A stretch of DNA of 64,000 bases from Aliivibrio sifiae (GTDB taxonomy: Bacteria > Pseudomonadota > Gammaproteobacteria > Enterobacterales > Vibrionaceae). A program made the position numbers and the translations under genes. The notes beneath the pieces were generated by a model. The model worked only from the letters and a program-made list of their open reading frames with translations. It had not been told where the DNA came from and searched no databases. Below, in pieces: positions 17,660 through 26,508 of the stretch; the first letter of the stretch is position 1, and each line of letters begins with the position of its first letter. The DNA lies in assembly GCF_002954705.1 (NCBI RefSeq), contig NZ_MSCO01000001.1, forward strand, positions 1,155,493 to 1,219,492. Direction: 5' to 3'.

Positions 17660-18051
17660 AATGTACCTGTTCTCCAGAATATTGTGCTCACTAATAGGTG
17701 AGTCCTTGTAATGTTTCTCTATTAACTGAGAAATCAACAGAATGTTTACATATTGTTAATATAAATAAAAGGGATAAAAGCAATGGATTGTTAGTAGTTT
17801 TGGATATATTGTGCGATTTTATTGATTGATTTAACATTTATAGTTTATTAAAACCAAATACTTAACTAGGTATCGTTTGCGGTTTACCATGTTGTTATTT
17901 TATATTCGTAATGAGTATTGGATTTCAGGAAATATGAGATTGATCACTACTTTGAACGAATGTTACGTATACCTAATGACAATTCGCTTGATAAAAAAAT
18001 ATTAACGTATACCATCCCTGCGAATTATTCTTACTTTTTGCGAGTCAGTCC
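17660..18051. other. Divergent intergenic region with no gene seen
   Basis: About 390 AT-rich bases separate the divergent symporter and amidohydrolase genes. It must hold both promoters. I see a short direct repeat (ACGTATACC near 17966 and 18006), but no RNA gene or recognisable operator. Confidence 0.4.
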
Positions 18052-19461
18052 ATGTATTTAAAAAAGACCTTATTAGCAGCGGCAATTGCAGCAAATACTT
18101 TTGTCACTTTTTCAGCGCTTGCAGCTCAGCAGGTTGATTTGTTGATTACTGATGCAACGCTATTAACAATGAATGAGTCTAAACAAACATTCGAAAATGG
18201 CGTTGTTGCAATTAAAGGTAATAAAATTGTTGCTGTTGGTGATCAAAGCATCGCAAAAAACTACACAGCGAAAACCATGTTAGATGTGGACGGAGATATT
18301 GTTTTACCCGGTTTAATTAATACACATACTCATGCCTCAATGACTGTTTTTCGTTCATTAGGCGATGATGTTCCTGATCGTTTACACCGTTATATCTTCC
18401 CTTTAGAGAAAAAATTAGTGTCACGCGACATGGTTCGTATTGGTGCTAACCTAGGTAATGTTGAGATGGTTAAGGGTGGGGTAACCACTTATGCGGATAT
18501 GTATTACTTTGAAGACGAAGTTGCAAAGATGGTCGACAAAATTGGTATGCGTGCAATTTTAGGTGAAAGTGTTATTAAATTCCCTGTTGCTGATGCCGCA
18601 AATGCAGATGAGGGGATTCAGTACGCCCTAAACTTTATCGAAGAATATAAAGATCATCCTCGTATCACACCAGCGTTTGCTCCTCACGCACCATATACAA
18701 ATACAACTGAGACGCTACAAAAAATTGCGAAACTATCATTAGAGCTAGACGTTCCTGTTATGATCCACTTAGCTGAATCTCATCGCGAAGAAGAAGTCAT
18801 CGCTGAGCGTGCTAACGGAATGTCTCCAGTAGAATATATGCATAGTATTGGTGCGCTTAATAAAAACCTTATTGGTGCGCATATGATTCTTATTGATGAT
18901 AAAGATATTGAATTAGTAAAAGAATCAGATATGGGTGTTGCGCATAACATGAGTGCTAACATCAAATCAGCCAAAGGCGTTTCTCCTGCTCTTAAAATGT
19001 ATGATGAAAATGTACGTATTGGTTTAGGTACTGATGGTCCAATGTCTGGTAATACATTAAGTATTATTGATGAGTTTAACCAAGTTGCTAAAGTTCATAA
19101 GTTGGTAAATAAAGATCGCGCAGCTATGCCTCCAATTAAAGTTATCGATATGGCAACAATGGGTGCAGCGAAAGCACTTCATATGGAAGATAAAATTGGT
19201 TCTATTGAAGTTGGTAAGCTAGCAGATATCATTGTTATTGATACTAAAGCACCAAATATGTTGCCAGTATATAACCCATATTCAGCATTGGTTTACTCTG
19301 CAAATTCAGGCAATGTTCGTCATACCATTGTTGATGGTAATATCCTGATGAAAGATCGTGAAATGTTAACGGTTGATGAAGACAAAATCCGACAAGAAGT
19401 GATTGAGTTTACAAAAATAGTACGTAAAACCGTTATTGAAAGCGGTGAAGTCGTTCAATAG
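18052..19461 (+). CDS. Exported metal-dependent amidohydrolase (TrzA/AtzF/MtaD-like deaminase family)
   Basis: A 469-residue member of the amidohydrolase superfamily with the metal-binding HTHAS (near residue 91), a central HAPYT, the His/Glu of HLAESHREEE near 243-248, GAHM and the late Asp of GTDG near 327. These are the features of the MtaD/TrzA group, which deaminates adenosine-like or triazine compounds. Unusually it begins with a clear signal peptide (KKTLLAAAIAANTF, cleavage after LAA), so it should act in the periplasm. The substrate is unknown. It is a single-gene unit with its own terminator. Confidence 0.85.
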   Translation: MYLKKTLLAAAIAANTFVTFSALAAQQVDLLITDATLLTMNESKQTFENGVVAIKGNKIVAVGDQSIAKNYTAKTMLDVDGDIVLPGLINTHTHASMTVFRSLGDDVPDRLHRYIFPLEKKLVSRDMVRIGANLGNVEMVKGGVTTYADMYYFEDEVAKMVDKIGMRAILGESVIKFPVADAANADEGIQYALNFIEEYKDHPRITPAFAPHAPYTNTTETLQKIAKLSLELDVPVMIHLAESHREEEVIAERANGMSPVEYMHSIGALNKNLIGAHMILIDDKDIELVKESDMGVAHNMSANIKSAKGVSPALKMYDENVRIGLGTDGPMSGNTLSIIDEFNQVAKVHKLVNKDRAAMPPIKVIDMATMGAAKALHMEDKIGSIEVGKLADIIVIDTKAPNMLPVYNPYSALVYSANSGNVRHTIVDGNILMKDREMLTVDEDKIRQEVIEFTKIVRKTVIESGEVVQ

Positions 19462-19491
19462 TAGACATAAATATATGCTTTTGATGATTTA

Positions 19492-19519
19492 AAGAGTCGA
19501 TTATTCGGCTCTTTTTTTG
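19492..19519 (+). terminator. Terminator after the amidohydrolase gene
   Basis: AAGAGTCGA pairs with TCGGCTCTT (one G-U pair), followed by a run of T. Confidence 0.85.
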
Positions 19520-19602
19520 GTTTTTAATTACTAGAGGTTAACTTGATATTCACCTATTGAAGACTAGTATAAAAGTACTGGTGTATTTTATTAGGGGATT
19601 TC

Positions 19603-21147
19603 ATGGATAGATTCAATATATTACTTATTGCTTTGTTAATGCATGTATCTTTTGGTGTTTATGCGTCCAGTAGTGTAAATAATTACATTAAAGAATATCA
19701 ATCCCAGTTATTCTATCCTGAAATCGTGGCTAGCTTTTATCCTTATTCACAACTCAAATGGCAATTAGTTAAAGACAGAAGACAGTTAAAAAATCAACTT
19801 GGTTTGCTTGTATTAGCTGATGTGAACGATGATCTTCAAAAACGATATGATCTTCTTCAACAAACTCAAGGGTTAGAGTTTGATATTCTAGCAACTGATA
19901 CTTTATTGTATTTCTCTGTATATAAAGAGTTAATTGCAACGCATGGTATTAAATGGTTGTTTGGTGGAAGGCTAGATGGGAATATTGGTCAACCATCAGC
20001 ATTTGCTATAAATACAATAAATCAGCATTTTCAAACAAATAATTTATATCAATTGGTTATAACATTACAGCCGCAATCTGAGCAATATTCAGATTTATAT
20101 GAACGCCTGTATCTATATTATGACCCTTACCACCAAGAGGCTCCTAAACTTGAAATTACTCGCTTGCTCAAACCAAATCAAATTATACCTTATAAGTCAT
20201 TGGTCTACAGGTTGAATATTTCAGGTGATCTAAATAAAAGGCAACTTCAGTATTTCCTGAAGAAAGACAGCCGTATATACAACGAAGAGTTAGTTACGAT
20301 AGTTAAAGGCTTTCAAGAAAGGCATGGTTTGGTTGCCGACGGGATTATTGGGGAGAAAACACTTTACTGGTTAAACATGAGTGCAAATGAAAGAGTTCGG
20401 ATCATTGCGCTTAATATTCAGCGACTACGATTGTGGGAAGAAAAGAGTAATCGGTTTGTATTGGTAAACATACCGTCTTATGAAATGGGCTACTTTCAAG
20501 AAGGTGAATTAATTTTTAAAAGTAAAGTGATCGTAGGTAAACCAGCCAGAAGAACGCCTTTATTTACCACTCGATTAGATTCGATTGTCTTTAATCCAAA
20601 ATGGAAAGTACCGACTAAGATCATGAGGGAAGATATATTACCTAAAGCCTTTGATAATAAAGAGTATCTTACAGAGCATAATTTTGAGGTACTCCCTTCA
20701 TGGCTAAGTAATAACGTAATACCTTTTGAGAGTATTAAATGGGAAGAAATGACAGCGGAGAATTTTCCTTATAAGTTAAGACAAAAGCCTGGAGGAACAA
20801 ATGCATTAGGAAAGTACAAATTTAATACTCCTAATAAAAACTCAATTTACTTGCATGATACTCCATTAAGATCGTTATTTAAAAAACAGCATCGAGCCTA
20901 TAGTTCAGGCTGTATTAGGGTAGAAAAAGCATCAGAGTTTGCACAACTTTTGATGGAAGAGTCAGATTATACTGCGACAGATTACGAAAATTATAACCAA
21001 TTACCAAAAACAAATTCTGTTGGTTTAGGACAAAAAATAGCAGTCTATACAACTTATCAAACGACATGGATAGATGACAAAGATATCATTCAATTTAGAG
21101 ATGATATTTATAAGTACGATGAATGGAGTAAATCTAAAATTGACTAA
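19603..21147 (+). CDS. L,D-transpeptidase, LdtD/YcbB-like
   Basis: The enzyme makes 3-3 cross-links in peptidoglycan in the periplasm. A signal peptide occupies residues 1-21 (VSFGVYASS). A peptidoglycan-binding domain lies near 220-265 (VKGFQERHGLVADGIIG), followed by a YkuD catalytic domain. The catalytic His418 in YLHDTP and Cys437 in SSGCIRVEKA are present. At 514 residues it is shorter than E. coli YcbB (about 615), with a reduced N-terminal region. The next gene is an M15-type murein hydrolase, the same order as ycbB-ycbK in E. coli, so the two probably work on the same cross-links. Its start has TTAGGGGAT at good spacing. Confidence 0.9.
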   Translation: MDRFNILLIALLMHVSFGVYASSSVNNYIKEYQSQLFYPEIVASFYPYSQLKWQLVKDRRQLKNQLGLLVLADVNDDLQKRYDLLQQTQGLEFDILATDTLLYFSVYKELIATHGIKWLFGGRLDGNIGQPSAFAINTINQHFQTNNLYQLVITLQPQSEQYSDLYERLYLYYDPYHQEAPKLEITRLLKPNQIIPYKSLVYRLNISGDLNKRQLQYFLKKDSRIYNEELVTIVKGFQERHGLVADGIIGEKTLYWLNMSANERVRIIALNIQRLRLWEEKSNRFVLVNIPSYEMGYFQEGELIFKSKVIVGKPARRTPLFTTRLDSIVFNPKWKVPTKIMREDILPKAFDNKEYLTEHNFEVLPSWLSNNVIPFESIKWEEMTAENFPYKLRQKPGGTNALGKYKFNTPNKNSIYLHDTPLRSLFKKQHRAYSSGCIRVEKASEFAQLLMEESDYTATDYENYNQLPKTNSVGLGQKIAVYTTYQTTWIDDKDIIQFRDDIYKYDEWSKSKID

Positions 21148-21316
21148 TAATTTACATTTTTGATTAAGTTTAAAAACATATTTAGTTCAATAAGTAAGCT
21201 ATTATTTGCTGTTTTAGCTGAAAAATATCACTGTTCATTATTTGACCAGCCTGTGTAAAGTGTGTATCTTGCGCTCAGTTATTGATTGATCTATTTATAA
21301 GTGAGTTGTTTACTGC

Positions 21317-21868
21317 ATGTCTGAATTTAGTCCATTACGTCGTAAAATCCTTATTGGTGGCGCAGCTACTGTTGGTTTAAGTCTATTTCCTACCCTATCT
21401 TTCGCATCACAATTTGAAGAGTCACCGCGTAAATTAGCATTAAATAACCTGCATACAAGTGAAGAGCTACAGACTGAATATTTTAATGGACGACAATATC
21501 AGAGCGCAGAGTTAGCAAAACTAAATCATTTATGTCGTGACTTCAGACGTAATGAAAGCATCGAAATGGATAAAAGATTATTTGACCAATTGTCGGCGAT
21601 TCAAAATGTCATTGGTTGTGATACTCAGGTTCAAATTATTTCGGGTTATCGCTCACCAGCAACAAATGAAATGTTACGTGGTAAATCACACGGTGGCGTG
21701 GCAAAGAAAAGTTTGCATATGCTAGGCAAAGCCATGGATTTTCGTTTAGAAGGCGTACCATTGGATGAAGTAAGAAAAGCGGCCTTATCATTAAAAGCAG
21801 GCGGAGTAGGGTATTACCCTGGAAGTAACTTTGTTCATATTGATACTGGTCGAGTTCGTTTCTGGTAA
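21317..21868 (+). CDS. Murein endopeptidase, MepK/YcbK family (DUF882, M15-like)
   Basis: MepK-type enzymes are zinc endopeptidases that cut peptidoglycan cross-links in the periplasm. The 183-residue protein begins with a twin-arginine-like leader (LRRKILIGGAATVGLSLF), suggesting Tat export. The zinc ligands of the M15 fold are visible: His134 and Asp141 in SLHMLGKAMDF and His174 in FVHIDTGR, with YRSP at 111-114. It follows the L,D-transpeptidase gene as in E. coli but has its own 168-base upstream region, so it may have its own promoter. A strong terminator lies 22 bases after the stop. Confidence 0.9.
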   Translation: MSEFSPLRRKILIGGAATVGLSLFPTLSFASQFEESPRKLALNNLHTSEELQTEYFNGRQYQSAELAKLNHLCRDFRRNESIEMDKRLFDQLSAIQNVIGCDTQVQIISGYRSPATNEMLRGKSHGGVAKKSLHMLGKAMDFRLEGVPLDEVRKAALSLKAGGVGYYPGSNFVHIDTGRVRFW

Positions 21869-21890
21869 TTATACCTAAATATATAGTTAA

Positions 21891-21921
21891 AAAAATGGCG
21901 ACCGAATTGGTCGCCATTTTT
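21891..21921. terminator. Bidirectional terminator between mepK-like gene and asnS
   Basis: AAAAATGGCGACC pairs with GGTCGCCATTTTT around a 5-base loop, with A and T tracts on both sides. Confidence 0.92.
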
Positions 21922-21982
21922 GTATTTATTACTTTCTATTTAATCTATTCTTACAGAGCTAATGTTCTATAAGAAAAGCAAA

Positions 21983-23383
21983 TTAGAAGTTAGCTGAACG
22001 TGGAGTACGTGGGAACGGGATAACGTCACGAACGTTGCCCATACCAGTTACGTAAGACACTAGACGCTCAAAGCCAAGACCGAAGCCAGCATGAGGAACT
22101 GTGCCGTAACGACGTAAATCGCGGTACCAGCTCATGTGCTCTGGGTCGATGCCCATTTCAATCATACGAGCATCAAGAACGTCTAAACGCTCTTCACGTT
22201 GAGAACCACCGATGATCTCACCAATACCTGGTGCAAGAACATCCATCGCAGCAACCGTCTTACCATCGTCATTTTGACGCATGTAGAATGCTTTGATGTC
22301 TTTCGGGTAGTTTTTAACGATAACTGGTGCTTTGAAGTGCTCTTCAGCAAGATAGCGTTCATGCTCAGAAGACATATCGATGCCCCACTCAACATCAAAC
22401 TCAAACGTACGGCCAGAATCTTTCAGGATTTGGATTGCATCTGTGTAGTCTACTTGTGCGAAATCAGAGCTTACAAATTGCTCTAGACGAGTGATCGCTT
22501 GTTTGTCGATGCGAGAAGCAAAGAATTCAAGATCATCACGACGTTCAGCAAGAACCGCTTCGAATACATATTTAAGCATGTCTTCAGCCAGTTTTGCAAC
22601 GTCATCTAGATCAGCAAAAGCAACTTCAGGTTCAACCATCCAGAATTCAGCTAGGTGGCGGCTTGTGTGCGAGTTTTCAGCACGGAAAGTTGGACCAAAT
22701 GTGTAAACTTTGCTTAGTGCACAAGCGTAAGTTTCCGCATTAAGTTGACCAGATACTGTTAGGAATGTCTCTTTACCAAAGAAGTCTTTGTCGTAATCAA
22801 CATTGCCTTTGTCATCTAAAGGAAGGTTCGCGTGATCTAAAGTAGAAACACGGAACATTTCACCAGCGCCTTCAGCATCAGATGAAGTGATTAGTGGAGC
22901 TGACATCCAGAAGTAGCCTTGCTCGTGGTAAAAACGGTGAATCGCTTGAGATAGACAGTTACGAACACGTGCAACCGCACCAATCACGTTAGTGCGTGGG
23001 CGAAGGTGTGCAACTTCACGTAAATACTCAATTGAGTGACGAGTTTTCGCCATTGGGTAAGTATCAGCGTCTTCAACCCAACCTACAACTTTAACGTTAG
23101 TTGCTGCAAGTTCAAAATCTTGACCTTTAGCAGGAGAAGCAACGATAGTACCAGTCACTTCAACAGAACAACCTGTTGTTAGTTTTAGGACTTCATCATT
23201 GTAATTATTTAAGTCATTAGGAACTACGGCCTGAATCGGATCGAAACAAGAACCGTCATAGATAGCTAGGAAAGAGATTCCAGCTTTAGAGTCGCGACGC
23301 GAACGGATCCAACCGCGAACAGTTACTTCACTGTCAACCGCTAGTTTGCCGCTTAATACGTCTGTTACAGGCGCGTAAGTCAT
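21983..23383 (-). CDS. asnS: Asparaginyl-tRNA synthetase
   Basis: This class II synthetase charges tRNA-Asn. The OB-fold anticodon-binding domain comes first (about 15-100, [19 protein letters not shown]), then the catalytic domain with motif 2 ([20 protein letters not shown]) and motif 3 ([15 protein letters not shown]). I choose the ATG at 23383 ([10 protein letters not shown]), giving 466 residues, the same length as E. coli AsnS. An upstream in-frame ATG would add six residues. It is a stand-alone gene facing the mepK-like gene, with which it shares a terminator. Confidence 0.97.
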   Translation of the reverse strand: MTYAPVTDVLSGKLAVDSEVTVRGWIRSRRDSKAGISFLAIYDGSCFDPIQAVVPNDLNNYNDEVLKLTTGCSVEVTGTIVASPAKGQDFELAATNVKVVGWVEDADTYPMAKTRHSIEYLREVAHLRPRTNVIGAVARVRNCLSQAIHRFYHEQGYFWMSAPLITSSDAEGAGEMFRVSTLDHANLPLDDKGNVDYDKDFFGKETFLTVSGQLNAETYACALSKVYTFGPTFRAENSHTSRHLAEFWMVEPEVAFADLDDVAKLAEDMLKYVFEAVLAERRDDLEFFASRIDKQAITRLEQFVSSDFAQVDYTDAIQILKDSGRTFEFDVEWGIDMSSEHERYLAEEHFKAPVIVKNYPKDIKAFYMRQNDDGKTVAAMDVLAPGIGEIIGGSQREERLDVLDARMIEMGIDPEHMSWYRDLRRYGTVPHAGFGLGFERLVSYVTGMGNVRDVIPFPRTPRSANF

Positions 23384-23650
23384 GTTAATTACATTCTCCA
23401 TTGTTGTGCTACATGCACGAATATTTTTATTTCAAGAAATACATATTACCTTTCTTATTGATAGCTTCAAGTGTTGTTGTTCTATAAACGTGATTTTTCA
23501 GAATAAGAATCAATTTTCGTTGTAAATTCGCCGAAAAAATCGCCAATATTACAAGGTAATAGGGAACTTACAGCTTGTGAGCCTTGTTGTTTAGTAGAGA
23601 AGTAGAGTACTATCCCTGCTTCATAATATAGGTAATAGAGATTTTAACTA

Positions 23651-24013
23651 ATGACAACTGAACTATATAAAGACTTCATGTTTGAAGCAGCACACCATTT
23701 ACCACATGTCCCAGAAGGTCATAAATGTGGTCGTCTTCATGGTCACTCTTTTTTAGTTCGTTTGTATGTTGAAGGTGAAGTTGACCAACATACTGGTTGG
23801 GTAATTGATTTCTCTGAAATTAAAGCGGCATTTAAACCAACGTATGACCGTCTTGACCATTACTACCTAAACGACATTGAAGGGCTAGAGAACCCAACAA
23901 GTGAAGTATTGGCTAAATGGATTTGGAATGAAGTTAAACCAACACTTCCACTGTTAAGCAAAATTGAAATTAAAGAGACATGTACAGCAGGTTGTACTTA
24001 CCGCGGTGAGTAA
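23651..24013 (+). CDS. queD: 6-carboxy-5,6,7,8-tetrahydropterin synthase
   Basis: QueD converts dihydroneopterin triphosphate to 6-carboxytetrahydropterin in the queuosine pathway. The 120-residue protein shows the zinc-binding histidines in [11 protein letters not shown] and LHGHSF (His30, His32), the catalytic Cys26 in HKCGRL, and the C-terminal [12 protein letters not shown] with the pterin-anchoring Glu. The length matches E. coli QueD. It stands alone, divergent from asnS, with a shared terminator downstream. Confidence 0.94.
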   Translation: MTTELYKDFMFEAAHHLPHVPEGHKCGRLHGHSFLVRLYVEGEVDQHTGWVIDFSEIKAAFKPTYDRLDHYYLNDIEGLENPTSEVLAKWIWNEVKPTLPLLSKIEIKETCTAGCTYRGE

Positions 24014-24038
24014 TCTACATTAACTGTCATGTTTAGAG

Positions 24039-24064
24039 AGGGCTGAGTTATTCAGCCCTTTTTT
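24039..24064. terminator. Bidirectional terminator between queD and the EEP-family gene
   Basis: AGGGCTGA pairs with TCAGCCCT around a 5-base loop, with a T-tract on the forward strand. The reverse-strand gene ends at its right-hand edge. Confidence 0.85.
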
Positions 24065-25079
24065 ATGCTTGTCGTATACGGGCTGTAATTGAAACCAATG
24101 CATGGTCGGTACTGAATTGGTCAATATCGAACCTTGGATTCACAATGTGCTGATATGTTACTGTGTAATCAATAACTTCTAAAATACTGCCCGAAAATGA
24201 GCTATCAAATTCGTTAGACAGCAGGATGTAATCCAATACAGACCCTTTTGCTCCGTAGTAATGCGTACTTACTCGTTCTTCTAATAAATCTGCGCCTTTT
24301 AATCCACAATAAATATCCCAACTGTCTTTAAGCTGAAATCGAGTGAGATAATCAGTACTAAATTTATCAAAGCGTAATGAATGAGAAAGTAATCCTTTAA
24401 ATTCATCATGAAACAAAGGTTTATTAAAATCGCCCATTACAATTACGGGCTGGTTTGATTCTTTGCGTTGCTGAATAATATGGTTATGTAGAATATTCGC
24501 TTCTAACCCACGTTGTGTAGTAGAAAGCCAAGAGCCTAGCTGTTCATCATGAAGTTGATGAAGAGGAGAGCTGTTGACTTCATCCGTTACATCACTTTCT
24601 TCCGGCTCTTTAGGGCGCTGAGACTTGAAGTGCACCACATAGCAGTCAGTAATCCCAAGGTGAGGCAGTTCAATACTGGCATGAACAGGTACACGATTAA
24701 ATTCAAATTCAATTCCGAATCGTTTTAATTGTTCTGGTTCTGCAACAACAGGTTGAGCATTTAAAATTGGATAACGCGAAGCAAAGGCAACCACAGGGGA
24801 ATTAAAGACATAGCCATCTTCAGATTTTGGTTCATCGACAGTGGCAAAATATGAATAACCAAGCTCATTAACTAAAGCCTCTAGAGCGCTTGGACTAAAA
24901 ACTTCTTGAAAACCAATTACATCAGAATTTAACGCCGTGATCTTATCCTTAAACCAGCCTTGTTTCTTCAACCATTCATCTTGAGTTAGTATATTTTCAA
25001 AATCGTAATACGCATTAGGCGGCTCAACAAAGTTGAACATATTGATGGTGGTAAACGTTAGGCTTTCAGGAGATGGCAA
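24063..25079 (-). CDS. Endonuclease/exonuclease/phosphatase (EEP) family hydrolase
   Basis: A 338-residue metal-dependent phosphoesterase of the DNase I/EEP fold. The signatures in order are IGFQEVFSP (metal-binding Glu near 57), VVHFKSQRP, VMGDFNKPL (near 213) and the C-terminal STDHALVSI with the catalytic Asp-His pair. There is no signal peptide, so it is cytosolic. The substrate could be nucleic acid, a sugar phosphate or a lipid phosphate. It is divergent from sbcDC. The specific function is not recognised. Confidence 0.82.
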   Translation of the reverse strand: MPSPESLTFTTINMFNFVEPPNAYYDFENILTQDEWLKKQGWFKDKITALNSDVIGFQEVFSPSALEALVNELGYSYFATVDEPKSEDGYVFNSPVVAFASRYPILNAQPVVAEPEQLKRFGIEFEFNRVPVHASIELPHLGITDCYVVHFKSQRPKEPEESDVTDEVNSSPLHQLHDEQLGSWLSTTQRGLEANILHNHIIQQRKESNQPVIVMGDFNKPLFHDEFKGLLSHSLRFDKFSTDYLTRFQLKDSWDIYCGLKGADLLEERVSTHYYGAKGSVLDYILLSNEFDSSFSGSILEVIDYTVTYQHIVNPRFDIDQFSTDHALVSITARIRQA

Positions 25080-25263
25080 ATTAGATACTCATGTTGTTAT
25101 TATCGATGGAATCGAGGTTTATTAAATAAAGTATAACAGCATGAAGTAAGGTCAACACGTGCTCATAGTTTTAAGTTTAAAAGCTTATAAAAGTACATAG
25201 TTTCTCTCCCAGATGGTATAAAAGGGGTATCGTCTTCTCTATCCATCAAACAAGTTGATATTT

Positions 25264-26508
25264 ATGCGTATTTTACATACTTCTGATTGGCATTTAGGTC
25301 AAAATTTCTTCACAAAAAGTCGTCGTAATGAACATCAAAAATTCATTACTTGGTTGCTTGAACAAGTACAAGAAAATGCCATTAATGCGGTGATTATTGC
25401 CGGAGATGTGTTTGATACGGGCGTGCCACCAAGTTACGCGCGTGAAATGTATAACAAATTTGTGGTGGAGATGAACAAAGTAAACTGCGAATTGATCGTG
25501 CTTGGTGGTAATCATGATTCAGTATCGACACTCAATGAATCAAAACAACTGTTAGCACATTTAAACGCACGAGTGATTGCTAATACTAATGATGATTTAT
25601 CCACTCAATTATTAACGCTTCCAGACAGTGATGGAGCCGTGGGCGCTATTTTATGCGCGGTTCCATTTATTCGTCCGCGTGACGTTGTCACCAGTGTGGC
25701 AGGTTCAACGGGTGTAGAGAAACAACAAGCGCTTGGTGAAGCCATCAAGCAGCACTATCATCAGTTGTATCAAAAAGCGCTAGAGTTAAGATCTGAGTTA
25801 GATCTTGATTTACCTATTATTGCAACGGGTCACTTAACAGCATTAGGCGTTAAACAATCGGACTCGGTTCGTGATATTTATATCGGTACGCTTGATGGCT
25901 TTGCTGCCGATGGTTTTCCACCCGCTGATTATATTGCCCTTGGTCATATTCACCGTCCTCAACTGGTCGCAAAGTCTGATCATATCCGTTATTCAGGCTC
26001 GCCAATTCCATTAAGCTTTGATGAATTGAAATCTCAAAAACAAGTGGTGATGGTGGAGTTTGATAAAGCAAGCGTAACTCAAATCTCTCAAATTAATGTG
26101 CCTATGTTTCAACAAATGAAGGCACTAAAAGGCGATTTAGAAACGATTGAACAAGAATTAGCACAATTCAAAGAGTGCGAAGAAACCACTTGGCTTTGTA
26201 TTGAAGTAGAAGTGCAGGATTATCTATCCGATCTACAACAACGCATTCAAACATTAACTCAAGATTTGAATGTAGAAGTGTTGCAACTGCGTCGTGCGAG
26301 AAACCGCAGTGAACAAACGTTAGCGCAAGAAAAAACAGAAACGTTAGCGGAGTTAACGCCTTTTGATGTATTTACCAAACGGATTGAGCAAGAGACGTTT
26401 GAGACAGAAAAAGAGCAGCAACGCGCAGAGCGAATGACGACCAAATTTAAACAGATTTTGTCAGAAGTAGAACATAAAGATACTGATTTACAAGAAGGTG
26501 ATGCATGA
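25264..26508 (+). CDS. sbcD: SbcCD nuclease subunit D
   Basis: SbcD is the Mre11-type nuclease that, with SbcC, cuts DNA hairpins and blocked double-strand ends. The phosphoesterase motifs are complete: HTSDWHLG (4-11), AGDVFDTG, GGNHDS, GHLTALG and GHIHRP. I start at the ATG at 25264, which gives the MRILHTSDWHLG beginning typical of the family; a TTG three codons earlier is less likely. The length is 414 residues. Its TGA overlaps the sbcC ATG by four bases, so the two are translationally coupled. Confidence 0.95.
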   Translation: MRILHTSDWHLGQNFFTKSRRNEHQKFITWLLEQVQENAINAVIIAGDVFDTGVPPSYAREMYNKFVVEMNKVNCELIVLGGNHDSVSTLNESKQLLAHLNARVIANTNDDLSTQLLTLPDSDGAVGAILCAVPFIRPRDVVTSVAGSTGVEKQQALGEAIKQHYHQLYQKALELRSELDLDLPIIATGHLTALGVKQSDSVRDIYIGTLDGFAADGFPPADYIALGHIHRPQLVAKSDHIRYSGSPIPLSFDELKSQKQVVMVEFDKASVTQISQINVPMFQQMKALKGDLETIEQELAQFKECEETTWLCIEVEVQDYLSDLQQRIQTLTQDLNVEVLQLRRARNRSEQTLAQEKTETLAELTPFDVFTKRIEQETFETEKEQQRAERMTTKFKQILSEVEHKDTDLQEGDA

